Below, one piece after another: positions 30,307 through 40,922 of a DNA stretch of 64,000 nucleotides. A program made the position numbers and the translations under genes. Location: NCBI RefSeq assembly GCF_026626665.1, contig NZ_JAPNKE010000002.1, forward strand, positions 2,047,204 through 2,111,203, read 5' to 3'. This DNA is from Nannocystis pusilla (lineage in GTDB: Bacteria; Myxococcota_A; Polyangia; Nannocystales; Nannocystaceae). The notes under the pieces were generated by a model, which saw nothing but the letters and a program-made list of their open reading frames with translations, did no database searches and was not told the DNA's origin. Position 1 is the stretch's first letter. Each line of letters opens with the position of its first letter.

Positions 30307-31076
30307 AACAGCGGAGGGCCGCCGCGGCGATAATTCTGCGAGCCGGGACGAACGACGATCCTGTCCGCGACGACAGAACGGGGCGTGGCGCGCTCACGCT
30401 GGCACCGGTGCAAATGCGGCGAGCCGAGCCCGTCCATGTACCTGCACACGCGAGGCCGGACGCGAGGGTCCACCAAGGCAGAGTTCCGCTGGGCGAGCCC
30501 GCGAGGATCGCGGAGACCCGGCCTCTCGGCGCGTCGCGTCGTGGACGACGCCGGGCCGCGCCCCGCGTGCCTCGCCCGGCGAGCGCGTGGACGGCGTCGA
30601 GCGCGGCGCGGGCGAGGACTCGACGCGCGGACGGACCCCGGCGTGCGCCCGCGCGACGCACGGCGCCGGCGGCCCGGGATGGCGCAGCGGCTCGATGAGG
30701 CGCTCGGCGCGGATGTCGTCGGCTTCGCTTGCCGTCGGTCTCGTCGAGGCCGCGCCGAGCTCGCAGGTGTCGGCCCGGGGGGTGTTCGTCGGGAGCGACT
30801 CTACGGAATGGGTCGGTGTGGCGATATCGCGGTGATTGTCGCGTGTTGTCTTTGGACATGTGTGGGCAATGTGTCGCGTTGATTCGCGGCTTTCGGGGCG
30901 CGGGCGGGAATGCCCGCGGTGCTCGCGGCCCCCGGGCGAACGCCGTGCGCCAACGTACGGATTTCTTCGCAATTGAGCGAGGGTCGCCGATCACTGGTGT
31001 TTTAATCGGAGCGAGCCACGGCGCGCGATCACGTGCGCCAGGGTGGATTCGCGGCCGATTTCCAGAGGAACATCGT
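30307..31076. other. long intergenic region, 770 bases
   Basis: The first ~550 bases are GC-rich and contain only arginine-rich, unconvincing frames on both strands. The last ~220 bases are less GC-rich (for example around 30960-31010, GGTGTTTTAATCGG) and end with AGAGGAACATCGT, the ribosome site of the next gene. A promoter for the exported protein at 31077 is likely here, but I could not find boxes with normal spacing. Confidence 0.45.
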
Positions 31077-32878
31077 ATGCGCAATCCGACCCGTCCATCG
31101 ATCTCCCTGCCGTGCGCCGCTGCGCTCGCGGTGTCCGGCCTGTTCGCCCTCGCGCCCGCCGACGCGGACGCGGCGGGCAAAACGGTCCGGGTCCACGTGC
31201 AGGCCCCGGTCGACTTCCACAACCCGATGGCGACGCGCCTCGAAGGGATCGAGCAGTACGGCCACGCGCTGTTCTACCAGGACTTCGCGATCCCCTACGA
31301 CCAGCTCGAGAAGCTCATTCACGAGAAGCTCGACGAGCTGGTGCCGAACAAGATCGGCGACACGATCGTGTGCACGGACCCGTGCCCCGACGTGACGTAC
31401 AGCATCCGGATCAAGCCGACCTTCAAGTTCACGAAGAAGAACCAGCCGGTGGTGACGAAGATCGGGCCGTCGGGCGACGCGCGGGTCAAGGTCGAGCTGA
31501 GCTCGCAGGCCAAGGTGTCGGTCCACGCCGACGTCCACGCGGAGACGTGGTTCGACAGCGTCGACGTGCCGGTCGACGTGTTCGTGGTCCTCGGCGTCAA
31601 GGCGTCGGTCGAGGTCGGGCTGTGGCCGAAGATCGATCCGAAGCCGGTCTCGCTCGAGTTCACGATCGACGACAAGAACATCGATCTCGAGCTCAACGGC
31701 AAGGCGGTGGGCCTGGGCATGAAGTGGGGCACGATCATCGGCCTGTCGCCGGTGGGGCTTTGGTCGGCGGGCCGATCCTCGGGCCGCTCCTGGCGATCCT
31801 CGGCGACGAGGCGGCCGACTACGCGGAGCAGAAGGTCAGCCAGATCTTCTACGACCGCACCGAGAAGCTGTTCGCCGAGGCGACGCGCGGGCTCGAGGAC
31901 ATGGTCAACGATTACATCGAGCCGTACGTGAAGCAGGTCAACGACATCAAGGACGCGCTGCTGAACAAGCCGATCAAGGGCGTGAACAAGACCGTCGGGC
32001 AATTGCTCGGGCAGCTCGGGGCTTCGCTCGAGCTGCACACCGTGGCGCCCGACGGCGGGTTCGCGGCGTCGGCGTTGGTGCGCATGAGCGGCGCGCCGGC
32101 GGGCGGGAAGATCTACGGGTCGGTGCGCATGCCCAAGAAGGTGTGCGAGTACGCGAAGGTCAGCGGCGGGCCGCTGAAGGGCGCGACGCTCCCGCTCGGG
32201 CTGGTGGACGCGAACCAGGACCTGCAGGCGAAGGTCGGGCAGGCGTGCTCTGCGGTGCTCGGCGCCGATGGCATCGGCCGGCAGGTGTACCTCGGCGCGA
32301 ACCCCCGCACGGTGCTGGGGGCGACGGCGCAGAGCTTGCCGTCGTGGAAGTCGTCGGGGTCGCTGACGTGGAAGGGCAACCTGGTGGCGGAGGCGGACTG
32401 GTACGCGTGCAAGTTCGAGATCGGCGGGCTGCCGAACGCGGCGGTGGTCGAGCTCGAGACCGGCGGCGCGGTGGCGGAGCGCCACGTGGCGGCGAAGGAG
32501 CGCTTCTTCGAAATCACCGCGGCCGGCAAGAGCCTGGTGTTCGACGCGGGCCTCAGCCCGGAGCCGGTCGAGGGCGGCAACGGGCAGGTGATCTTCGGCG
32601 GCGCCGGCAAGTGCGGCGGGGGCGGCGGCGGAAAGGGGGCAGCGCCGAACAAGCTCAAGGAGCTGAAGGATATGCTCGACCCGGCGAAGTGCCCGCAATG
32701 CGGGGTCGTCCGCAAGCCGGGGTCGGAGCACGTCATCGAGATCACGAACGGCGACGCGTTCGCCAAGACGAACTTCGGCAAGGACCTGATCCAGACGGTC
32801 AACGCGGCCAAGCTGAACCCGAGCCAGGCGGCGCCGAGCGTGAAGCCGGGGGCGGTGAAGCCGGGCATGCAGCGGTGA
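31077..32878 (+). CDS. large exported protein of unknown family, one frameshift
   Basis: The protein of ~600 residues starts MRNPTRPSISLPCAAALAVSG with a Sec signal cleaved near ADADA-AGKT. It has no lipobox, so it is periplasmic or secreted. The first half is a beta-rich domain (VHVQAPVDFHNPMATRLEG, SIRIKPTFKFTKKNQPVVTK, CTDPCPDV). A missing G at about 31755 shifts the frame, which resumes ALVGGPILGPLLAILGDEAAD with a helical stretch (YVKQVNDIKDALLNKPIKG). It ends in a second beta domain with a Gly-rich loop and KCPQCGV-type cysteines. I recognise no family. The isolated locus and own leader region suggest separate regulation. Confidence 0.65.
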
Positions 32879-33185
32879 GACCGGCTGCCGCGCGCGCGAC
32901 CGCACCGGCCGCGCGCGCGGCTCGCGGCGGCGATTTCGCGGCCGGCTGATTGGCCCGGGTCGCTGCGAGGATGCTGCGGCCTCGCGGCCCCGCACGAAGC
33001 ATCGCTTCGAGTCCGCGCGCGGCGATGCGCGAGCCGGCGCGGTGCGTGCGCAGGTGGGGCCGCGAGTGGGTTTTGACCTGTCTGAAGGGTCATGTGGTGC
33101 CATTCACGACGGCGCGGGCGGCGAGCGAGCGGCGGGGGTGATCGGGGTCGCATTCGCGGCAGCGCCGCCGGGCCACGGTCTGGAG
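32879..33185. other. intergenic, one hairpin-family copy
   Basis: No gene is visible. ACCTGTCTGAAGGGTCATGTGG near 33077-33098 is a family member. The remainder is GC-rich filler. Confidence 0.5.
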
Positions 33186-33929
33186 ATGCGAATGGACGCA
33201 GCTCCAGGGACGATGGCGCGGGCGACCGCGGGGATCGAGGCGGTCGAGGTCAAGCAGACGGTGGCGGCGCACGCCCACGCGCGCGCGCTGGCGGTGCTGG
33301 GGCTGCAGCCGCAGGAGGCGCTGTGGCGGCGCCTGTTCTTCTACGACACGCCCGCGCTCGACCTGCACGCCGGCGGGGTGGTGCTGCGGGCGCGCTCGAC
33401 GGCGGGCGAACCGGACGACTCGACGGTGAAGATCCGCCCGGTCGACCCGATCCGCGTCGAGCGCTGGCGCGGGGTGCCGGGCTTCAAGCTCGAGGCCGAC
33501 ATCGTCGGGACGACGGTGATCCGCTCGGCGTCGTTCACGAGCCGGCAAGGGGGCGCGGAGATCGACGCGGTGGCCCGCGGGGAGCGCTCGATCGCCAAGC
33601 TGTTCTCGCAGGCGCAAGAGGCGTTCCTGCGCGCGCTGGCGCCGACGCCGGTCGAGCTGGCGGAGCTGCTGCCGCTCGGGCCGGTCCACGTGCGCCGCTG
33701 GCAGGTGCGCCACGCCGGGCTGCCGCACCGCGTGTGCGCGGAGGCGTGGCGCATGCCCGACGGCGGGTCGCTGCTCGAGCTGTCGATCAAGGCCGACCCG
33801 GCGGCGGCGGCGGCGGCGTCGGCGGGGTTCTCAGGGTTCCTCGCGGAGCTCGGGATCGCGGTCCGCGAGGCGCCGGAGGCGAAGACGCGCACGGCCCTGA
33901 CGTCGCTGGTGGCGGCATCGCAGCGCTGA
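33186..33929 (+). CDS. CYTH-like domain protein
   Basis: The N-terminus reads IEAVEVKQT, close to the ExExK signature that opens CYTH (triphosphate tunnel) domains. RRLFFYDTPALDLHAGGVVLRARS, then DSTVKIRPVDP and later EAWRMPDGGSLLELSIKAD, supply the tunnel strands. The domain covers most of the 247 residues. CYTH enzymes hydrolyse inorganic or organic triphosphates with two metals; the actual substrate here is unknown. I used the ATG at 33186; two further ATGs within 30 bases are also possible. The frame is intact and the gene stands alone. Confidence 0.65.
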   Translation: MRMDAAPGTMARATAGIEAVEVKQTVAAHAHARALAVLGLQPQEALWRRLFFYDTPALDLHAGGVVLRARSTAGEPDDSTVKIRPVDPIRVERWRGVPGFKLEADIVGTTVIRSASFTSRQGGAEIDAVARGERSIAKLFSQAQEAFLRALAPTPVELAELLPLGPVHVRRWQVRHAGLPHRVCAEAWRMPDGGSLLELSIKADPAAAAAASAGFSGFLAELGIAVREAPEAKTRTALTSLVAASQR

Positions 33930-34094
33930 GCGAGGGGGCGCGAGGCGGCCGCTCCCTGAGGGGAGCTCTCGCGCGGGACTTGAACCGCTTCGGGCGAGGG
34001 CGTTCTTTTAGGCAACGCGAGTCATAAGGTCACGCCGCTCCTGACCGGTCTCACAGTCGCCTTGTTGCTGGAATCATGGAGTATTCGAGCACTC

Positions 34095-35928
34095 TCAGCG
34101 TCGCCGTCCGCTCCGTGGGGCCGGGGCTACGGTAGGAAGCTTGATCCGCAAAGCCTCTCCGAAGTCAATCGGCTGATCGGCGATCGTGTCGTCGTTCATC
34201 ATGAACATCCGTAACGTCATCACCAGGCTGGGGAACTTTTGTCCGGATTGGCCTTCAATCTCACGCGACATGCGCTGCAGAATGTCGTCGCGATCGGCTC
34301 CTACCGTGATCACTGGGGTTGCAAGCGCGACGACAGCATGCCGAAAGACACGGTTGAAAAAATCTCTGTGTCTCGTCAAGACGACTTCCAGCCGCCCCAT
34401 AAATCGTTCGAGCCGGTCCCAGCGTGCCATTCCGTCGACCTCCTCATCGCGGTGGGACAGGTCATCGTCTACGCATCCGCATGCCGTCAAAAGGCCGAGA
34501 AGGCAGTTGTACCGCGGCTGCTCCTCTCGAAAAAACCGCTTGAAGAGATCGAGAACCTTCTCGTCTTTGTGTCGTCCTTTGAACTCCTCGGATGCATCCT
34601 TGATCTGCATGAGGAGTTGAAAGCAGACGCGCATGACGTACTCCTGCCGGGCTCGGCTATTGGCGGCGTCAAGCACCTCGAGCCGAACTTCTGAGTAATG
34701 TCCCTCGAAAATGTTACTAGGGTAACGACTGAAGAGGCCGATGTACAATAGCCTGAGGGCGTCGTACGAGACCTTCGTGTGATGGATTTCGTCGAGGACG
34801 TTGGAGATGTTCTCCTTGCCCGTCGCTGGCATTCCGTATCCCAGGCTGATGGCGATTTTCGAACAATCTGAGGACGTAGAAAGCGGGCGAGCTCGAGATC
34901 GATCCTCGAGACTTGATTCTGGTAATTCGCCGACTTCGCCACTTCCCATGAGTCCTCGCCGACAACGACCTTCACAACGACCATTGCTGCGCCGGCAGCT
35001 TCGCCCGCCTGGACAATGCACATGGTTGTCTGGCAGCCATTCACAATGCTCCCCCCACGAAGTCGTAGTGTTCGGCTATCAATGCGTTCAACCGAGTCGG
35101 CGCGGAAGGTAATCCCATTATTGCGGCCAAGCATCTTCGCAGGAGACTGAGTCAGTGTTTCCGTGATCGCCTCATTAACACTCCCTCGAACGTCGCCCTT
35201 GACGTTGACCCCGAGAAATTCACGAATGTTCTCAAAGAAAAGGCTGCTGCCGTTCGATTCGAACAGCTCACGCAGCGCTTCCCCAGACACGACGGAGAGA
35301 TATACCGGGTCTACATGGACAATCTCGGCGCTCAGCCGGAGATCGATCTCTGACGCGATAAAGAAGCTTTGACGATAGAGCGTTTGCAAGGTCCCGAGCA
35401 GGCGAGGACCGTCCAGAACCTGGAGTCTGCCGCTCGCCTGCAAGCGGCGATAGAATTCAAGGACGGCAATCGAGAATCCTCGTAGCGTCGGCGGATTTCT
35501 CCGAGGTTACTGGATGTTACGAGGACGTAGGTCGAGCCGTCGTCGACTCGCTCGGGAAACAGAGAGAGCTCGGCTTCGGACTCGCACGCAAGCTCCTTGT
35601 CGTAGGCCGCAAACTTACTGATTACGCCGTCGAAGTCCTGCACTTCTCGCATACGGAACTTCGTCTGCCCAAAAATCTTCGCCTTCGCAGTCGGATGGGC
35701 AGATACCAAGTCAATGCCCCGGTCATGAGTCTTCTTCGGGCTCGGCTCTGGGGGAGGCATATCGCCCCAAAAATCGCAAAGGGGGAGGATTTTGCATGCG
35801 AAGGCGACGAAGCCGTCCCCCTTCTCCAAATTTGTATGGTCAGAGAACTTCTCTTGCAGGTGGATCGAGAAGGCCTCCGCAGTGCGCAAGAAGAGCGGTA
35901 ACTCCGTGGGTCCGGGGTTTGTGTGCAT
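34095..35928 (-). CDS. AIPR-family abortive-infection-like protein with Mrr-like N-terminus, two frameshifts
   Basis: Repairing two slips (~35480 and ~34885) gives a single protein of ~610 residues. The N-terminal ~150 residues read GDGFVAFACKILPL then DRGIDLVSAHPTAKAKIFGQTKF, i.e. D-x(n)-QxK as in Mrr-like PD-(D/E)xK nucleases. The middle has FFENIREFLGVNVKGDVRG, LGRNNGITFRAD and GSIVNGCQTTMCIVQAG, the hallmarks of AIPR (abortive infection phage resistance, PF10592). A helical C-terminus ends APAPRSGRRR. GC content drops to roughly half, far below its neighbours, so recent transfer is likely. No other defence or integrase gene is beside it. Confidence 0.8.
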
Positions 35929-36333
35929 GTCTCGTCTCCGCGCGGCGAAGGTTACTCGATCTCTTCGGTCACGAGAAGCGCCTTCTGCGCAGGCGACGCA
36001 TCCGCGAACGGGGCCTCACTTGCGCCGGGACCTCGCGCGAGGGGCGTCCAGGTCGTCTGGTCGGCAGTGCTGCGGTCGAGGGTCGAATGACACGCCGCGT
36101 TGGCGGTGAAAGCGCTTCCTTGACGACGAAGCAGTCGTCGCCTCTGCCCGCGGCTCAGGCGCCACCTAGCCGCTCCGTTTGCCGTCCCTCTCTGCGGAGA
36201 CGTGTGAAAGAGTCTAGCAGCCGCTCTGACACAGACCGCGGCAAGCAGCGCCGCTTGCGTCCTCAGGCGTGAGGTGCTCGCGGCCGGTCGGAGAAGTCGA
36301 GGAATGGTTTCGGTGGAGCGAGCGGCGCGCGCG
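35929..36333. other. intergenic upstream of the AIPR gene
   Basis: These 405 bases have intermediate GC content and no convincing gene. The promoter of the AIPR gene is expected in the first ~100 bases. No hairpin-family copy is seen here, unlike most other gaps of this size. Confidence 0.45.
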
Positions 36334-37755
36334 TCACGGGCCCTGGGTGAGCGGCGGGCGGCGGGCGTAGGTCGCGGGGTCGAGGGCGTAGCAGCCGGCG
36401 AGCACGGGGCCGCCGCGGAGCAGGCTGTCGCGGCTGGCGCGGGCGCTGGCGGCGAAGCGCTCGAGGGCGTCGAGGTCGTCGTCGGCGGCGACGTCGGTGT
36501 GCTCGGCGACGAGCTGGAGGAGGAGCGGGAGGCAGCTCGCGCGGCCCCACCAGGCGGCGTTGAGCTCGGTGTGGTCGCGCTCGAGGCTGAGGTCGACGAG
36601 GTTGGCCGAGCCGAGGGTGGCCCAGGCGCCGTCGACGATGCACAGCTTGGCGTGGGTGTAGATCTCGCGGTGGCCGTCGTCGTCGCTGCGGGCGAGCGCG
36701 GCGAGGGTGAAGCCGGGATGGCGGGCGAGGGCGGCCAGCTGCGTGAAGGTGGGGCCGTAGCGGTGCTCGTGCTCGCGGCCGTGACGGGCGAGCTCGGCGA
36801 CCTCGGCGGCGGCGTGCCAGATGGCCGGCATGGGGTCGGCAGGGACGACCATGACGACGCGGACGCCGCGGCTCAGGGCGGCGCCCAGGGCCTGCAGGAC
36901 GGCGTGCTGGCCGGGGTGCTGGTTCTCGATGTAGATCGTGCGGCGGGCGGCGGCGATGGCAGCGAGGTAGTGGGCGAGGATGCCGGCCTCGCCGGCCTCG
37001 CTGTCGAAGGGGCGGGCGTCGACGACCGGCGTGAGGCCGCGGTAGAGGCCCGGCGCGAGGCTGCGGGCGAGCTGGACCTGCACGTCGCCGCACTCCGGCG
37101 GGAGGCGCTCGGGCCACGGGAGCGGACCGGCGCGCAGCTCGTCGGGCCACGGCGGGGCGGCGGGATCGATGCGGGCGAGGTTCCACCGCTGGACGAAGTT
37201 GTGCTCGGCGTCGGCGACGACGGGGCCGCGCAGCTCGAGGAAGGCGTCGTGCTTGTGCGAGCCGCGGAGATGGCCGGGGTGGGCGAGGGTGGAGTTGCTG
37301 AGGACCATGCCGCCGACGAAGGCGAGCGCGTCGGGCTCGCCGGCGTCGACGAGGAAGGCCTTCTGGTGGTGACAGTGGGCGGGCTCGATGGAGCTGTCCC
37401 AACGGGCAGCCCACGTGGCCCGGCGGGCGGCGAGCTGGCGCTCGGCCGGGCCGCCGAGGAAGACGTGGCGAGTGCTCGAGAACCGCGGGTTGCGCCAGAA
37501 CAGGACCCGCACGTCGAGGCCGCGCGCGCGGCAGCGATCGAGCAGGTCCCACCAGGCGAGGCCGTCCGGGAAGCAGAAGGCCGGCTCGATGAAGGAGACG
37601 ACCGCCCACACGCGCGCGCGGGCGGCAGCGACGGCGGCGGCGAGGCGATCGTAGAAGGGGACGCCGTCGATCCAGGGGATCACTCGATTGCCGCCGCGGA
37701 CGGGGTACGGGCCGTGACCGTCGGCGATCGCAAGCAGGCCGTCGTCCTCGTGCAT
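36334..37755 (-). CDS. phospholipase D superfamily protein (cardiolipin synthase-like)
   Basis: A 473-residue enzyme with two HKD motifs: CHHQKAFLVD (~residues 128-137) and THAKLCIVDGAWATLGSAN (~366-384), each H-x-K-x4-D. The two half-domains form the usual PLD active site that makes or cleaves phosphodiesters through a phosphohistidine. IYIENQHPGQHAVLQALGAAL and MVVPADPMPAIW are family-typical. There is no signal peptide or transmembrane segment, so it is probably cytoplasmic or peripherally bound, more like minor cardiolipin synthases or toxin-type PLDs than ClsA. The substrate is undefined. Confidence 0.9.
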   Translation of the reverse strand: MHEDDGLLAIADGHGPYPVRGGNRVIPWIDGVPFYDRLAAAVAAARARVWAVVSFIEPAFCFPDGLAWWDLLDRCRARGLDVRVLFWRNPRFSSTRHVFLGGPAERQLAARRATWAARWDSSIEPAHCHHQKAFLVDAGEPDALAFVGGMVLSNSTLAHPGHLRGSHKHDAFLELRGPVVADAEHNFVQRWNLARIDPAAPPWPDELRAGPLPWPERLPPECGDVQVQLARSLAPGLYRGLTPVVDARPFDSEAGEAGILAHYLAAIAAARRTIYIENQHPGQHAVLQALGAALSRGVRVVMVVPADPMPAIWHAAAEVAELARHGREHEHRYGPTFTQLAALARHPGFTLAALARSDDDGHREIYTHAKLCIVDGAWATLGSANLVDLSLERDHTELNAAWWGRASCLPLLLQLVAEHTDVAADDDLDALERFAASARASRDSLLRGGPVLAGCYALDPATYARRPPLTQGP

Positions 37756-37972
37756 GCCTCGGAGAGTGCCCGCGGGCGTCGAGGCTGTCGAGGCGATGTT
37801 GGTTCGCCCTGCTGCCAGCGCGCATCACCGACGCGCTGATCCGAGCGTGGGCGAGCGAACGTCCCCGACGGCGAAGCGCTCGGAGACCGAGGCCCCCGAC
37901 GGGGTCCTGTGCGACGCGGACGTCGACCCGCTGGCGTCCTGCTCACGCTCGTGCACGAACCGTGGCGGTACG

Positions 37973-38034
37973 TGTCTGAAAGGGCATGCTCCAACATGCA
38001 TGTTTTAAGGGACATGCTGCATCGAGCATGTCCC
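37973..38034. repeat. hairpin-family elements downstream of the histidine kinase gene
   Basis: TGTCTGAAAGGGCATG at 37973 and a 10-bp hairpin GGGACATGCT, loop GCATCG, AGCATGTCCC (38009-38034) lie within 80 bases after the kinase stop codon. A near-palindromic AACATGCATGTT sits between them. Placement fits a transcript end or 3' protective structure. The remaining bases of this gap (37756-37972) show no gene. Confidence 0.8.
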
Positions 38035-38051
38035 CCGGGACCGGCGGATCG

Positions 38052-40922
38052 TCAGGCGCGGCGGACGGCGTACTGGTCGAGCGCGCGCTCGAGGTCGCCG
38101 AGGTTGACCGGCTTGACGAGGTGACAGTCGCAGCCGGCGGCCTTCGAGCGGGCGCGGTCGGCGTCCTGGCCCCAGCCGGTCAGGGCGATGATGGCGATGT
38201 CCTTGCCCCACGGGCGCTCGCGGATCTGGCGGGTGGCGTCGAGGCCGTTGAGGCGCGGCATGCCGACGTCCATGAGGATGACCTGCGGGCGGAAGGCGCC
38301 GGCGACCTCGACGGCCTCGACGCCGTCGTGGGCGGTGCGGACGACGTGGCCGAGCATCTCCAGCATCATCGCCATGGCGCCGGCGCCGTCGTGGTTGTCG
38401 TCGACGACGAGGACGCGGCAGGCGGGGCCGTGGGCGGGGTGCGGGACGTCCTCGGGGGCGCGCCGGGCGACGTCGGCGAGCGCCGGGAGCCGCACGGTGA
38501 AGGTGCTGCCGCGGCCCTCGCCGTCGCTGGCGGCGGCGACGCTGCCGCCGTGCATCTCGACCAGGCCCTTGACGAGGGCGAGGCCGACGCCGAGCCCGCC
38601 GGCGCTGCGCTCGAGGGTGCGATCGACCTGGCTGAACATGTCGAAGATCGAGGTCAGCGAGTCGGCCGGGATGCCGGTGCCGTTGTCGGTCACGGTGACG
38701 ACGACGTCGTCGCCGCGGCGCTCGGCGGCGAGGCGGATCCGCCCGCCGGCCGGGGTGTACTTGGCGCTGTTGGTCAGCAGGTTGCTGAACACCTGGGCCA
38801 GCCGGGTGAGGTCGGCGTCGAGCCAGATCGGCCCGGGCGGCAGGGCGAGCTGCAGGTCGTGGCCCGCGGCCTCGATCTGCGGCCGCGCGGTCTCGACTGC
38901 GCTGCCGATCACGTCGGCGAGCAGGATCCGCCCGCGCCGCAGCTCGAGCTTGTTGCGGCTGATCCGGCTGACGTCCATGAGGTCGTCGATCAGCCGGATC
39001 ATGTGCGACAGCTGGCGATCCATCATCTCCTGCGCGCGCGCGATCACGTCGGGGTTGCCGCGCGCGAGGCGGGTGACCTGCAGGCCGGTGCGGATCGGCG
39101 CCAGCGGGTTGCGCAGCTCGTGGGCGAGGAGGGCGATGAAGTCGTCCTTCTTGCGGTCGGCGTCGCGGAGCTGCTCGACCAGGCGCTCGCGCTCGGCCTC
39201 GGCGTGGCGGCGGGCGCTGATGTCGGTGAAGAGGATGGCGACGCGGTCGCCGTCGCCGAGCCTGAAGGCGTAGACGTCGAACCAGCGGTCGCCGAGCGCC
39301 TTGGCCTCGTTGACGAACCGCGTCGGCCGGCCGGTGCGCGCGACCTCGCCGTAGACCTCGAACCAGTGGGCGTCGTGGTCGGGGGCCAGCTCGCGCATGG
39401 TCTTGCCGGCGGCGTCGCGCAGGCCGGTGTGCTTCTCGAAGGCGGGGTTGACCTCGAGGAAGCGGTAGTCGACGGGGCGGTCGCCGGCGAACAGGACCTC
39501 GATGACGCAGAAGCCCTCGTCGATCGAGCTGAAGAGGCTGCGATAGCGGGCCTCGCTGGCCCGCAGGGCCTCCTCGGCCTGCACGCGCTCGGTGACGTCG
39601 AGGGCGATGCCGTCCCACGCGGTGGTGCCGTCGGCCTGGCGCCGCGGGGCCGAGCGGCAGTTCAACCAGCGGACGCCGCGGCGGCCGCAGATCCGGAACA
39701 GACAGTCGAAGTGCTCGCGCGAGCGGAACGCGGCGGCCTCTTCGCGGGTGACGAGCGCGACGTCCTCGGGGGCGATCCAGGCGTAGAGGCCGAGCGGGTG
39801 GGCGAGGATCTCGTCGGGCCCGACGCCGGAGATGGCCTCGACGCCGCGGCTGACGTAGCTGAAGCGGCGCGTGCCGTCGGGGTGCTCGAGGACCTGATAG
39901 ATGAAGCCGGACGGGAGGTTGTCGGCGAGCTTGCGCTGGCGCTCCTCGTTGTCGCGCAGGGCGGCCACGGCCTCGCGGCGGGCGGTGATGTCGTAGTTGG
40001 CGCCGACGTAGCGGACCGGACCACCTTCCGGCGTGGGCATCAGGTCGCCCTTGGCGGCGAGCCACCGGTAGGTGCCGTCGGTGCGGCGCACCCGGAATTC
40101 GGCGTAGGCCGAGGTGCGGGCGCGGACGGAGCGCTCGGTGTTGCTGCGGGCGCCCTCGACGTCCTCGGGGTGCATGAGTGAAAACCACTCTTCGGCGTTC
40201 GGGGTCGGGTCGCCGGGCTTCAGGCCCAAGATGTCGAAGATCGCCTCGGACCACAGGACCTCGCCGGTCTCGGTGTTCCACTCCCAGGCGCACACGCCGG
40301 CGGCATGCAGGCCCAGCGAGAGGCGCCCGGCCTCGGCTGCGCGCGCGGCCTCGGCGGCGCGGCTGTCGGCCAGCTCCCGGGCGAGGCGGCGGTGCTGCAG
40401 GGCGTTCTCCAGCGGCCCGGCGGCGACCTGGACGCAGCGGCCGAGGAGCTCGACGGCGCGCTGGGAGAGCGACCCGGGCCGCGGGAAGTAGAGGGTGAGG
40501 ACGCCGAGGACCCGACCGTCACGAGTGAGCAGGGGGACGGCGTGGAGGGCTCGAACGCGGCCCGGCGCGACCTCCTGGGCCTCGACCGCGAGCGGGTCGA
40601 GGTCGGTGTCGGCGATGACGACGGGGGCGCCCCGCCGGCAACACAGGAGGCTGACGCTGCCGAGGGGCGCGAGCGCGTCGAGGGCGAGGCCGAGGCTGGT
40701 GCCGAGGTCCGGACGGCACGCGTCGTCGACGAGGCGCAAGAGGCCCATGTCTGCGCCGACGAGCGCGGCGGCCTCGGCGAGGGTGGCGACGAGGATCGGG
40801 TCCGGATCGAGACCGGAGGAGAGACGGACGCCGAGGTCGAGCAGCCGCTCGAGCTCGCCGACGCCGGCCAGGCAGAGAGCGCGCTCGACCGTGGCCTCGG
40901 GGGTAGCGTCGGCGGGGCGCAT
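38052..40922 (-). CDS. hybrid histidine kinase, GAF-PAS-PAS-PAS-HisKA-HATPase-REC
   Basis: A 956-residue soluble sensor kinase. Domain order: GAF (~40-180), three PAS domains (~205-315, 330-440, 455-565; e.g. WEWNTETGEVLWSEAIFDIL and SIDEGFCVIEVLF), HisKA with phospho-His in HELRNPLAP (~601), HATPase_c (NLLTNSAKYTP, TDNGTGIP, GGLGVGLAL) and a receiver with phospho-Asp in VILMDVGMP (~885). There are no transmembrane segments, so signals are sensed in the cytoplasm. I chose the ATG at 40922, directly before the GAF domain; an in-frame start 144 bases upstream gives an Arg-rich leader. No partner regulator is adjacent, typical of orphan myxobacterial kinases. Confidence 0.92.
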   Translation of the reverse strand: MRPADATPEATVERALCLAGVGELERLLDLGVRLSSGLDPDPILVATLAEAAALVGADMGLLRLVDDACRPDLGTSLGLALDALAPLGSVSLLCCRRGAPVVIADTDLDPLAVEAQEVAPGRVRALHAVPLLTRDGRVLGVLTLYFPRPGSLSQRAVELLGRCVQVAAGPLENALQHRRLARELADSRAAEAARAAEAGRLSLGLHAAGVCAWEWNTETGEVLWSEAIFDILGLKPGDPTPNAEEWFSLMHPEDVEGARSNTERSVRARTSAYAEFRVRRTDGTYRWLAAKGDLMPTPEGGPVRYVGANYDITARREAVAALRDNEERQRKLADNLPSGFIYQVLEHPDGTRRFSYVSRGVEAISGVGPDEILAHPLGLYAWIAPEDVALVTREEAAAFRSREHFDCLFRICGRRGVRWLNCRSAPRRQADGTTAWDGIALDVTERVQAEEALRASEARYRSLFSSIDEGFCVIEVLFAGDRPVDYRFLEVNPAFEKHTGLRDAAGKTMRELAPDHDAHWFEVYGEVARTGRPTRFVNEAKALGDRWFDVYAFRLGDGDRVAILFTDISARRHAEAERERLVEQLRDADRKKDDFIALLAHELRNPLAPIRTGLQVTRLARGNPDVIARAQEMMDRQLSHMIRLIDDLMDVSRISRNKLELRRGRILLADVIGSAVETARPQIEAAGHDLQLALPPGPIWLDADLTRLAQVFSNLLTNSAKYTPAGGRIRLAAERRGDDVVVTVTDNGTGIPADSLTSIFDMFSQVDRTLERSAGGLGVGLALVKGLVEMHGGSVAAASDGEGRGSTFTVRLPALADVARRAPEDVPHPAHGPACRVLVVDDNHDGAGAMAMMLEMLGHVVRTAHDGVEAVEVAGAFRPQVILMDVGMPRLNGLDATRQIRERPWGKDIAIIALTGWGQDADRARSKAAGCDCHLVKPVNLGDLERALDQYAVRRA

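Noticed and set aside
30394..30972. Open frame of ~190 codons on the minus strand in the 770-base gap
   Set aside because: Arg/Pro/Ser-rich translation typical of non-coding high-GC DNA, no ribosome site, no protein-like pattern.
30973..31006. Promoter TTGAGC...TTTAAT for the exported protein
   Set aside because: Spacing of 22 bases is too long for a standard sigma-70 promoter.
33955..34000. tRNA fragment / att site next to the AIPR gene (GGTTCAAGTCC on the minus strand)
   Set aside because: The T-stem does not pair, and no anticodon arm or acceptor is visible. Chance similarity is more likely.
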